Origin: Pseudomonadota bacterium
GTDB lineage: Bacteria; Pseudomonadota; Gammaproteobacteria; Burkholderiales; Burkholderiaceae_C
NCBI GenBank assembly: GCA_023418355.1
Contig: JAEZZU010000121.1
Location: forward strand, 1 to 7,105
Length of the DNA stretch: 7,105 nt
Reading direction: 5' to 3'
Part shown: positions 1-6,822 of the stretch, piece by piece
Position numbering within the stretch: position 1 is the first letter of the stretch
Layout: each line of letters opens with the position of its first letter
Program-made: the position numbers and the translations under genes
Notes under the pieces: generated by a model
The model's database searches: none
What the model saw: only the letters and a program-made list of their open reading frames with translations
What the model was told of the DNA's origin: nothing

Positions 1-727
1 GACCGGCTTCGGCGTAGGTCGGCACGTCAGGCAGCACGGCCAGACGCTCGGGCCAGGACACGGCAATGGCGCGCAGCTTGCCGGACTGGATATGGGGCAG
101 CGAGGAGGCCACCTGGTCAAAGTACACGGGCACCTGGCCGCCCAGCACGTCGTTGATGGCAGGGCCTGCACCACGGTAGGGGATGTGCAGCATGTCTACG
201 CCTGTGGCCTTGATGAACTGCTCGCCCCACATGTGGCCGATGGTGCCGTTGCCGGGGGTGGCATAGCTCACCTTGCCGGGGTTGGCCTTCAGATAAGCCA
301 CCAGTTCCGCAAAATTCTGGGCAGGAATCAGTTGGGGGTTGATCACCATGACGCCGGGCGCCTTGACGATTTCGGTCACGCCCACGAAGTCCTTGATGGC
401 GTCGTAAGGCAGCTTGGAGTAGACCGCAGGGTTCACGCCGTGGGTGGACAGTGTGGCAATACCGAAGGTCAGGCCATCGTTGGCGCGTGCCACTTCGGCC
501 ATGCCGATGGAGCCGCCTGCACCCGCCTTGTTCTCGATCACGACGGGCTGGCCGAGCAGCCGGGTCAGGACGTCCTGCATGTTGCGAGGCACCATGTCGG
601 TGGAACCACCGGCAGGAAAGGGCACGATGATGCGCAGAGGGCGCGAATCTTGGGCACTGGCCATGCCCGAGACGGATGCCAAGGTCGCGGCGGCAACAGC
701 GGAAAGAAAGTGACGACGTTGCATCAT
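1..727 (-). CDS. Bug/TctC-family periplasmic solute-binding protein (3' end outside window)
   Basis: The reverse strand is open from ATG at 727 to the window edge, 242 codons with no stop. The family captures small carboxylates or aromatic acids in the periplasm, either for tripartite tricarboxylate transporters or as orphan sensors; the ligand cannot be read here. The start MMQRRHFLSAV has a charged n-region, a hydrophobic stretch (residues 7-22) and an ASA cleavage site near residue 25. RRHFL fits a twin-arginine (Tat) motif. Family hallmarks follow: RIIVPFPAGGSTDM (about 33-46), VIENKAGAGGSIG (about 63-75), YSKLPYDAIKDF (about 104-115), SYATPGNGTIGH and IPYRGAGPAINDVLGGQV. Bug proteins are usually about 320 residues, so roughly a quarter is missing. 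AGGGAG (733-738) lies 5 nt before the first ATG and 8 nt before a second ATG at 724, so either could be used. The gene diverges from a LysR gene, which may control it. No tctA/tctB genes are visible. Confidence 0.93.
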   Translation of the reverse strand, partial: MMQRRHFLSAVAAATLASVSGMASAQDSRPLRIIVPFPAGGSTDMVPRNMQDVLTRLLGQPVVIENKAGAGGSIGMAEVARANDGLTFGIATLSTHGVNPAVYSKLPYDAIKDFVGVTEIVKAPGVMVINPQLIPAQNFAELVAYLKANPGKVSYATPGNGTIGHMWGEQFIKATGVDMLHIPYRGAGPAINDVLGGQVPVYFDQVASSLPHIQSGKLRAIAVSWPERLAVLPDVPTYAEAG

Positions 728-789
728 GAGGACTCCCTATGTGAGAAAGTGTGGTTATCTATAAGACCTGTGCATGGAGGTTAGGGTAA

Positions 790-803
790 TTGACAGCTGA
801 CAA
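790..803. promoter_or_regulatory. Candidate LysR-type operator in the divergent promoter region
   Basis: The 123-bp gap between the divergent binding-protein and LysR genes contains TTGACAGCTGACAA. This is a 14-bp inverted repeat around CAGCTG with one mismatched pair (A/A), and it contains the T-N11-A signature of LysR-type binding sites. The first six bases, TTGACA, also match a sigma-70 -35 hexamer reading toward the LysR gene, but the best -10-like hexamer (TATGAT, 824-829) is 28 bp away, too far for a standard promoter. The element lies 47 bp upstream of the LysR start and 62 bp upstream of the binding-protein start, a usual place for a shared autoregulatory site. Function is inferred from position and symmetry only. 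Confidence 0.4.
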
Positions 804-835
804 CAAACAAATACTCTTATTGATATGATTCCTTC

Positions 836-840
836 GAGGA
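836..840 (+). promoter_or_regulatory. Ribosome binding site supporting the GTG start of the LysR gene
   Basis: GAGGA at 836-840 is followed by a 10-nt spacer and then GTG at 851. No in-frame ATG lies near a better Shine-Dalgarno, and the encoded N-terminus has the usual short lead before the LysR helix-turn-helix, so GTG is the best start. Confidence 0.6.
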
Positions 841-850
841 ATATTGAACA

Positions 851-1837
851 GTGTCTACTAACTTGCTTCCCCTGCGTCGCCTGACGCCTCCCGTGCATCT
901 GCTGCGAGCTTTTTCCACTGTGGCGCGTTTTGGCGGTGTCTCACGCGCCGCAGAAGCGCTGCACCTGACGCAAAGCGCCGTGAGCAAACAGATTCAGGAG
1001 CTGGAGAAGTGGGTCGGCGTGGACCTGTTCGAGCGCAGCCGCAAGCGTCTCACGCTCACCCCTGCGGGCGAGCGCTATGAAAAAGCCGTGCGCACGCTGC
1101 TGTCGCAGCTGGAGTCCGCCACGCTGGAGCTCATCACCAGTACCGATGGCGGCGGCGCGCTGCACCTGTCCAGCCTGCCTACCTTCGGTGCCAGCTGGCT
1201 GATTCCGCGCCTGCCGGAGTTTCAGCAGCAGCATCCGCATGTGACGCTGCATTTCGTGCCCTATGCCCAGGGCTATGACTTTGAAAGTCCGCATCTGGAC
1301 TGCTCCATCCTGTTTGGCGAAGGCCACTGGCCCGGCGCGCGTGCCCACTATCTGGACGGGCAGGATGTGACGCTGATTGCCCCTCCCGCCAGCTTTGGCG
1401 GCCCCGCCATCCACACGCCCAATGATGTGGCCAAGTACACGCGGCTGCGCCACCTGACCATTCCCCATGCCTGGATGACTTGGGCGCAGGCCTGGGATGT
1501 GAAGAACCTGGACCCGCTGGCAGGCCTGCAGTTTGACCAGTTCCAGACCATCATCCAGGCCGTCATGGCGGGCATGGGTGTGGCCCTGGTGCCGCGCTGT
1601 CTGGTGGAGGGCCAGATTGCCAAGGGGCTGGTCAGCGAGCCGCTGCCCCAGCACGGGCTGGTCAGCAGCCTGGGCTACTGGCTGTGCTATCCGGAGTCGC
1701 GCTCCAACATCACGCCGCTGGTGGCTTTTCGCAACTGGCTGCTGCAGCAGGCTCGCCCGTACAAGGAGCCGACAGCCAGCAGCCTGGCAGCGCAGCACAA
1801 AAACCGTAGCAAGCAGCGCACGCTGGTCAACGAATAA
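851..1837 (+). CDS. LysR-type transcriptional regulator, GcvA-like
   Basis: A 328-residue cytoplasmic DNA-binding regulator, slightly longer than the roughly 300 residues usual for the family. The N-terminal winged helix-turn-helix is clear: LLRAFSTVARFGGVSRAAEALHLTQSAVSKQIQELEKW spans about residues 17-54, followed by VDLFERSRKRLTLTPAGE. A linker helix (about 73-95) leads to the substrate-binding-like effector domain, which opens with LPTFGASWLIPRLPEFQQQHP (109-129), wording typical of the GcvA/AmpR-like subgroup. The helix near QAVMAGMGVALVPRCLVE (236-253) is also typical. Residues 303-328 form a polar, Lys/Arg-rich tail that looks disordered. It starts at GTG and diverges from the Bug-type binding protein, so the simplest inference is that it regulates that gene and itself; its effector is unknown. 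It converges on the sensor-kinase gene, with stop codons only 12 bp apart. Confidence 0.93.
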   Translation: MSTNLLPLRRLTPPVHLLRAFSTVARFGGVSRAAEALHLTQSAVSKQIQELEKWVGVDLFERSRKRLTLTPAGERYEKAVRTLLSQLESATLELITSTDGGGALHLSSLPTFGASWLIPRLPEFQQQHPHVTLHFVPYAQGYDFESPHLDCSILFGEGHWPGARAHYLDGQDVTLIAPPASFGGPAIHTPNDVAKYTRLRHLTIPHAWMTWAQAWDVKNLDPLAGLQFDQFQTIIQAVMAGMGVALVPRCLVEGQIAKGLVSEPLPQHGLVSSLGYWLCYPESRSNITPLVAFRNWLLQQARPYKEPTASSLAAQHKNRSKQRTLVNE

Positions 1838-1843
1838 AACGCT

Positions 1844-1863
1844 AAAGCATTAGTAATCGCTTT
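1844..1863. terminator. Weak shared terminator between convergent genes
   Basis: AAAGCATT, loop AGT, then AAT-C-GCTTT gives an 8-bp stem with one bulged C. On the minus strand it is followed by AGCGTTTTATT, and on the plus strand by GTTTATC, so both T-tracts are short. It sits between the LysR stop (1835-1837) and the sensor-kinase stop (1850-1852) and overlaps the latter. The position suits bidirectional termination, but the stem is A/T-rich and weak. Confidence 0.4.
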
Positions 1864-3340
1864 GTTTATCAGCGCTGACAGCTTCTGAATCCATAGCATC
1901 TTTCAGCGCCCGGAAACGCACGCTAAAGCGCGCACCCGGGGGCGTGCGATGGGGCTGGGCATCATCCAGCGCCACCGTCGCGCCATGCAGGCGCGCAATT
2001 TCTTGCACGATGGGCAGGCCCAGCCCGGAGCCATCGGCCTCCGACCCCAGCACCCGGTAAAACGGCTGAAAGATCAGCTCCCGCTCTTCGGGCGGCACGC
2101 CCGGCCCGGTGTCTTCCACCTGCAGCAGTACCACGCGGGCCAGCCGGTCGGGCAGCACGCGCACCGTCACCATTGCGGGCTGGTCGGCGCTGGAAGGGCT
2201 GTAGTTGATGGCATTGGTCAGCAGGTTGCGAATCAGCTCCTTGAGCAGCGTGGCATTGCCCTGCAGCCACACGCCAGCGTTGCCGGGCTCGGTGCCTTCG
2301 TAGCCCATGTCCACATGGCGGTCCATGGCCAGCGGCAGCAGGTCCTGCATGACTTCAATCGCCAGGGCCGCCAGATCGCAGGGCGCGCGCTGCAGGCCGG
2401 TGCTGGCACCTTCGGCGCGTGCGAGCGACAGCAGCTGGTTCACGGTGTGCGTGGCGCGCATGCTCGAGCGCCCGATCTGCTCCAGCGAGCGCTTGAGTTC
2501 CTCGGTACTCACCCCTTCGCGCAAGGCCAGATCGGCCTGCATGCGCAGGCCTGCCAGCGGCGTCTTGAGCTGGTGGGCGGCATCGGCCAGAAAGCGTTTT
2601 TGCGTGGCGAGAGACTCATTCAGGCGCCGCAGCAGATCGTTCACCGCATCCACCAAGGGCACCACTTCCAGCGGCACGGCGCGGTGGTCAATGGGCGAGA
2701 GGTCGTCGGGCTTGCGTGCGCGGATGCGTGTTTCCAGCCGGTGCAGCGGGCGTATGCCACGCGCCAGCGCCAGCCATACCAGCAGTACGGACAGCGGCAG
2801 GATGACGAACTGCGGCAGCATCACGCCCTTGATGATTTCGGTGGCCAGCACGCTGCGCTTTTCGCGCGTTTCTGCCACCTGTACCAGTGCCCAGGCATCG
2901 TCCGTCAGACCGGGCAGCCGCATGCGCAGGGCGGCCACGCGAATGTCCATGCCGCGGATTTCATCGTCGCGCAGCACCACCTGGCCCAGCGCCATGGACT
3001 GTGGACTGGCGCCCATGGGAAAGTCCTGGTCACCGGCCAGAAAGCTGCCGCCGGAGGTGATGACCTGAAACAGCACCATGTCGGACTCGTCGGCGCGCAG
3101 CATTTCCGAAGCGGGCTGTGGCAGGTTGAACTGCAGCTGTCCGTCAGGGTCCACCAGAATCAGTTGCGCCAGCGCGTGCACGTTGTATTCCAGCGCCCGG
3201 TCAAACGGCTTGTTCGCCAGTGACTGGGCCACTAGCCAGGTCAGCGCCAGGCTCACGGGCCACAGCAGCAGCAGGGGCGTGAGCATCCAGTCCAGAATTT
3301 CTCCGAACAGGGACCGCTGCTCACGCTGGAAGATTTTCAC
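1850..3340 (-). CDS. Sensor histidine kinase, TctE-like
   Basis: Membrane kinase paired with the response regulator just upstream. Numbering is from the in-frame GTG at 3385 (511 residues). I prefer the GTG at 3340 (496 residues), because AAGG (3346-3349) lies 5 nt before it and the upstream GTG sits in a hairpin repeat with no Shine-Dalgarno. TM1 is about 34-55 (MLTPLLLLWPVSLALTWLVA). A periplasmic domain follows (about 56-185), resembling the 2CSK_N region of TctE-type kinases. TM2 is about 189-208. The phosphorylation site is H271 in FLADAAHQLKTPLAGL. The ATPase domain has the N-box LKELIRNLLTNAINYSP (381-397), G1 VEDTGPGVP (423-431), F-box PFYRVL (441-446) and G2 GSGLGLPIV (452-460). All catalytic motifs look intact. 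In TctDE systems the pair controls tricarboxylate transporter genes; this one's ligand is unknown. The C-terminal residues after the ATPase domain come from repeat-like DNA. Confidence 0.93.
   Translation of the reverse strand: MKIFQREQRSLFGEILDWMLTPLLLLWPVSLALTWLVAQSLANKPFDRALEYNVHALAQLILVDPDGQLQFNLPQPASEMLRADESDMVLFQVITSGGSFLAGDQDFPMGASPQSMALGQVVLRDDEIRGMDIRVAALRMRLPGLTDDAWALVQVAETREKRSVLATEIIKGVMLPQFVILPLSVLLVWLALARGIRPLHRLETRIRARKPDDLSPIDHRAVPLEVVPLVDAVNDLLRRLNESLATQKRFLADAAHQLKTPLAGLRMQADLALREGVSTEELKRSLEQIGRSSMRATHTVNQLLSLARAEGASTGLQRAPCDLAALAIEVMQDLLPLAMDRHVDMGYEGTEPGNAGVWLQGNATLLKELIRNLLTNAINYSPSSADQPAMVTVRVLPDRLARVVLLQVEDTGPGVPPEERELIFQPFYRVLGSEADGSGLGLPIVQEIARLHGATVALDDAQPHRTPPGARFSVRFRALKDAMDSEAVSADKQSDY
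1871..1889. repeat. Degenerate copy of a dispersed AGCGCTGGCAGCTATGAA-type repeat
   Basis: AGCGCTGACAGCTTCTGAA matches the element at 3387-3404 (AGCGCTGGCAGCTATGAA) except for a G/A change and a short indel/substitution in the AT part. It lies within the 3' end of the sensor-kinase coding sequence. It is followed by AATCCATAGCA (1888-1898), an 11-mer that recurs exactly at the recA stop codon (6002-6012). Confidence 0.5.
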
Positions 3341-3371
3341 TGGGGCCTTGCTGTCAATGTTTTTGGCCTGA

Positions 3372-3404
3372 AGCGCTTGCTGCACAAGCGCTGGCAGCTA
3401 TGAA
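3372..3404. repeat. Hairpin-forming intergenic repeat between regulator and kinase genes
   Basis: AGCGCTTG (3372-3379), loop CTGCA, CAAGCGCT (3385-3392) forms a perfect 8-bp stem. The outer part, GGCAGCTATGAA (3393-3404), recurs in related form at 6787-6811. The TGCAC-CGCTGGCAGCT core recurs in the recA terminator. In the minus-strand transcript the hairpin follows the regulator stop (3408-3410) and precedes the kinase start. It has no T-tract, so it is unlikely to terminate; it could set the ratio of the two proteins or protect mRNA ends (inference). Elements of this type are common between genes in Comamonadaceae. Confidence 0.7.
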
Positions 3405-3407
3405 AAA

Positions 3408-4082
<675 letters not shown>

Positions 4083-4163
4083 GGTGTGTGTCTCCTGGCA
4101 TGCCGGGGTCTGCTGCCCGGCTTTGCATTGGTTCAGGCGTTGCACATGCCGCCTGTCAAAACC

Positions 4164-4191
4164 ATTCTAGGAGTCCCCCTGCATCAGACAA
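4164..4191 (-). promoter_or_regulatory. Sigma-70-like promoter for the two-component operon
   Basis: Read on the minus strand, TTGTCT (complement of 4186-4191) and TAGAAT (complement of 4164-4169) match the -35 and -10 hexamers at 4/6 and 5/6 with a 16-bp spacer. The start point would lie near 4157, giving a leader of about 75 nt before the ATG at 4082. The promoter sits in the 161-bp gap between the MarR-family stop and the regulator start. Confidence 0.5.
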
Positions 4192-4207
4192 GCGGTGTTT
4201 ACGCGGG

Positions 4208-4236
4208 TGCGGCAGTGCAGCAAATCTGCGGCAGAT
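4208..4236. promoter_or_regulatory. Direct repeat and palindrome upstream of the two-component promoter
   Basis: TGCGGCAG occurs at 4208-4215 and 4227-4234, 19 bp apart (about two helical turns). The right copy is embedded in the 13-bp odd palindrome ATCTGC-G-GCAGAT (4224-4236). The pair ends about 17 bp upstream of the -35 hexamer. OmpR-family regulators bind tandem direct repeats at such positions, so autoregulation is possible. Alternatively the palindrome could be a weak 3' hairpin of the MarR-family gene, which ends at 4244, but no T-tract follows. Confidence 0.3.
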
Positions 4237-4243
4237 CAAGCCG

Positions 4244-4747
4244 TTATGCCTGACCGCCCACATCGCTGCCGTAGACCTCCAGCCCAATGCGCACCACCAC
4301 GGCCACGTCCTGCCCTACGGACTCTTGAAACTCGCGCTCGGCCTGCTGCACGGCACGCTGAAAGGCCAGATGCCAGGCGCGGCCGGTTTCGGTATAGACC
4401 ACGCGCTTGGCGCGGCGGTCATGGGGATCGGCCTCTCGCACCACCAGTCCCCAGGCCTCGCACTGGTCCACCAGATCGGTCATGGCCTGCTTGCTCATGC
4501 CGGCACGATCGGCCAGATCGGTGATGCGGTCGCCATGCAGGGACAGGTGCCGCGTGATGTGAATGTGCGCGGCGCTGACCTTGTCGCGCAGCGCGAGGTT
4601 GGACAGCGCCAGCGGCGTCTCATCGTCCTGCGCCATGAGCTGGCGCACGCGCTCGTCAAACTTGCGCATGGCATGGCCCAGCAGCCGCCCCAGGTGGGTG
4701 TGGCGCCAGGCGTCTTCCAGAGATTCAGCTGCAGCTAATGTAGACAT
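4244..4747 (-). CDS. MarR-family transcriptional regulator
   Basis: A 167-residue winged-helix regulator, slightly longer than the usual 140-150 for MarR. The DNA-binding core is DRITDLADRAGMSKQAMTDLVDQCEAWGLVVREADPHDRRAKRVVYTETG, about residues 73-122. It contains the recognition helix (MSKQAMTDLVDQCEAWG) and the DPHDRRAK wing that marks the family. Helices on each side (about 12-40 and 123-158) would form the dimer interface. The ATG at 4747 is used; the bases before it give no good Shine-Dalgarno. The gene diverges from recA across a 140-bp gap containing two LexA boxes, so it may share SOS control or bind there itself. TATATT (complement of 4778-4783) is a possible -10 about 31 nt before the start, without a convincing -35. 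It is followed by the two-component operon on the same strand, which has its own promoter. Ligand and targets cannot be read from sequence. Confidence 0.9.
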   Translation of the reverse strand: MSTLAAAESLEDAWRHTHLGRLLGHAMRKFDERVRQLMAQDDETPLALSNLALRDKVSAAHIHITRHLSLHGDRITDLADRAGMSKQAMTDLVDQCEAWGLVVREADPHDRRAKRVVYTETGRAWHLAFQRAVQQAEREFQESVGQDVAVVVRIGLEVYGSDVGGQA

Positions 4748-4807
4748 AGTCAGTTTTACAGATAGTTAGGCAAGTTGAATATAAATTCTTTTTGACTGCT
4801 CATACAC

Positions 4808-4827
4808 TACTGTTCAAGCATCCAGCC
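4808..4827. promoter_or_regulatory. LexA (SOS) box 1 upstream of recA
   Basis: TACTGT followed by TCAAGCAT and CCAG. The core CTGT-N8-CCAG (4810-4825) differs at one position from the CTGT-N8-ACAG consensus used by LexA in beta- and gammaproteobacteria, and the left flank TA also matches the consensus. It lies 11 bp downstream of TTGACT (4792-4797), a -35-like hexamer reading toward recA, so bound LexA would cover the promoter region. No good -10 hexamer at standard spacing was found. A second possible promoter is TTTACA (4755-4760) with TATAAA (4780-4785), spacer 19. Confidence 0.65.
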
Positions 4828-4842
4828 TGTTCACATCAACAG
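4827..4842. promoter_or_regulatory. LexA (SOS) box 2 upstream of recA
   Basis: CTGT (4827-4830), eight bases TCACATCA, then ACAG (4839-4842): a perfect CTGT-N8-ACAG core. It begins 17 bp downstream of the start of box 1, so the two operators lie side by side on nearly the same helix phase. Its last two bases are also the first two of the leader hairpin stem at 4841-4868. Confidence 0.8.
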
Positions 4843-4868
4843 GGGATGCAGCACAGTTGTCATCCCCT
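4841..4868 (+). promoter_or_regulatory. Hairpin in the recA leader
   Basis: AGGGGATG (4841-4848) and CATCCCCT (4861-4868) pair perfectly over 8 bp around a 12-nt loop. The stem ends 7 nt before the Shine-Dalgarno of recA. It is followed by TCTTTC rather than a T-run, so it is not a typical terminator. It could stabilise the mRNA or affect ribosome loading (inference). Confidence 0.5.
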
Positions 4869-4875
4869 TCTTTCA

Positions 4876-4880
4876 AAGGA
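4876..4880 (+). promoter_or_regulatory. Ribosome binding site of recA
   Basis: AAGGA with a 7-nt spacer to ATG at 4888. This fixes the recA start and rules out the in-frame TTG at 4792, which would add 32 residues unrelated to RecA. Confidence 0.85.
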
Positions 4881-4887
4881 CATCGCC

Positions 4888-6003
<1,116 letters not shown>

Positions 6004-6016
6004 TCCATAGCACGCC

Positions 6017-6063
6017 AACCAGCTGCCAGCGTTTTTGCACGAACGCTGGCAGCTGGTTTTTTT
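6017..6063 (+). terminator. Strong intrinsic terminator between recA and recX
   Basis: The arm at 6017-6033 (AACCAGCTGCCAGCGTT) is perfectly complementary to 6042-6058 (AACGCTGGCAGCTGGTT), a 17-bp stem with an 8-nt loop, followed by a run of seven T (6057-6063). It begins 14 nt after the recA stop. recX starts 5 nt after the T-run, so recX expression would need readthrough. The right arm contains the TGCAC-CGCTGGCAGCT core of the dispersed repeat seen at 3381-3404. Confidence 0.93.
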
Positions 6064-6068
6064 ACACC

Positions 6069-6524
6069 ATGGGTTTTCAAAAAATCTCGCTCACCGGGCG
6101 CGCACTCAAATACCTCTCGCAGCGCGAGCACTCGCGTCTGGAGCTGGAGCGCAAGCTGGCCCCGCATGTGGAAGAAGGCGAAGATCTGGCCGCCGTGCTT
6201 GATGCGCTGGAGGCCAAAGGCTTTATCAGCCCCGAGCGCGTGGCGCAATCCGTGATCTACCGCCGCAGCAGCAAGCTGGGCACCGCGCGCGTGCTGCACG
6301 AGCTGCGCAGCAAGGGGCTGGATGATGACGTGGTGCGCGCCGCTGCGGAGCAGCTCAGAGACACGGAACACGCCCGCGCCTGGGACGTGTGGCAGCGCAA
6401 GTTTGGCGCAGTCGCCACCACCCCGCAGGAGCGCATGAAGCAGATGCGCTTTCTGGCCAGCCGTGGCTTTGGCGGCGATGTGGTGAACAAGGTGCTGCGT
6501 GGGCAGGCACCGGAATCCGATTAA
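6069..6524 (+). CDS. recX: RecX, regulator of RecA
   Basis: A 151-residue, helix-rich cytoplasmic protein, the usual length for proteobacterial RecX. The family binds RecA filaments and limits their extension and activity. Hallmarks are the opening SLTGRALKYLSQREHSRLELERKL (about 7-30), the second repeat VLDALEAKGFISPERVAQSVIYRR (about 43-66), GTARVLHELRSKGLDDDVV (71-89) and the closing MRFLASRGFGGDVVNKVL (126-143). Together these form the tandem three-helix repeats of the family. The ATG at 6069 gives the expected N-terminus. The only bases upstream are the recA terminator, and no independent Shine-Dalgarno is present; the nearest purine-rich bases lie inside the terminator stem. It sits directly downstream of recA, the standard arrangement, and is probably made at a low ratio by terminator readthrough. 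Confidence 0.96.
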   Translation: MGFQKISLTGRALKYLSQREHSRLELERKLAPHVEEGEDLAAVLDALEAKGFISPERVAQSVIYRRSSKLGTARVLHELRSKGLDDDVVRAAAEQLRDTEHARAWDVWQRKFGAVATTPQERMKQMRFLASRGFGGDVVNKVLRGQAPESD

Positions 6525-6536
6525 GCGCAGCGCTGG

Positions 6537-6575
6537 CTCCCTCTCCCGCTTGCGGGAGTGGGTTGGGGTGAGGGG
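6537..6575 (+). repeat. Palindromic intergenic repeat, copy 1
   Basis: CCCTCTCCCGC (6539-6549), TT, GCGGGAGTGGG (6552-6562): 11-bp arms with one T/T mismatch, followed by the tail TTGGGGTGAGGG. Together with the preceding CGCTGGCT it is nearly identical to copy 5; the first 28 bases (6531-6558 and 6870-6897) are exact. It starts 12 nt after the recX stop and may act as its 3' stem-loop. Confidence 0.8.
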
Positions 6576-6600
6576 AGCGTCTTTCTTTTCTGGCGGCCCC

Positions 6601-6629
6601 CACCCTCACCCTCCCCCAGCGGGGGAGGG
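6601..6629 (-). repeat. Palindromic intergenic repeat, copy 2 (inverted, diverged)
   Basis: CCCTCCCCC (6609-6617), loop AGC, GGGGGAGGG (6621-6629): perfect 9-bp arms. The adjoining CACCCTCACC (6601-6610) is the complement of the GGTGAGGG tail seen in copies 1, 4 and 5, so this copy lies in the opposite orientation. Confidence 0.65.
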
Positions 6630-6673
6630 AATAGAGGCGGGAGAGGTGAACCTCTTCCCCTCTGGCTTTCTCT

Positions 6674-6694
6674 CCTTCCCCCTCTGGGGGAAGG
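6674..6694. repeat. Palindromic intergenic repeat, copy 3 (diverged)
   Basis: CCTTCCCCC (6674-6682), loop TCT, GGGGGAAGG (6686-6694): perfect 9-bp arms, followed by CAGGGATGGGGG, a degenerate form of the family tail. It is less similar to the others but of the same design. Confidence 0.5.
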
Positions 6695-6786
6695 CAGGGA
6701 TGGGGGCCTGCCAGGCTTGAGGCATGCCGCCGTGGCGCTGCATGATAGCCACCAGTTTCCATCATGAAATATGCCTCTAACGCCCA

Positions 6787-6811
6787 TGCAGCAAGCGCTA
6801 GTAGCTATGAA
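6787..6811. repeat. Copy of the dispersed AGCGCT-type repeat
   Basis: TGCAGCAAGCGCTAGTAGCTATGAA parallels TGCACAAGCGCTGGCAGCTATGAA at 3381-3404, with a few substitutions and a one-base length difference. It lies between two palindromic repeats in non-coding DNA. Confidence 0.6.
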
Positions 6812-6822
6812 TTTGGTATGAA

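Noticed and set aside
92..784. Plus-strand open frame opposite the binding protein
   Set aside because: The reverse strand encodes a clear Bug-family protein through the same bases; this frame is Gly/His-rich and extends past the real start region.
790..829. TTGACA (790-795) with TATGAT (824-829) as the LysR promoter
   Set aside because: The 28-bp gap is too long for a sigma-70 promoter, and no hexamer at 16-18 bp resembles a -10.
1949..3223. Long plus-strand open frame opposite the sensor kinase
   Set aside because: Its product is His/Gln/Ala-rich with no domain. It is the high-GC antisense shadow of an intact histidine kinase.
4083..4145. A longer response-regulator frame starting at GTG 4145
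   Set aside because: The extra 21 residues precede the canonical receiver start MRILIAEDD, and a clear AGGAG supports the ATG at 4082.
4792..4887. A longer recA frame starting at TTG 4792
   Set aside because: It would add 32 residues unrelated to RecA, run through both LexA boxes and the leader hairpin, and lacks a ribosome site. ATG 4888 has AAGGA at 7 nt.
6355..6787. Overlapping open frames on both strands through the region after recX
   Set aside because: They arise from the palindromic repeats and give low-complexity Pro/Gly/Ser/Arg peptides, partly overlapping recX.
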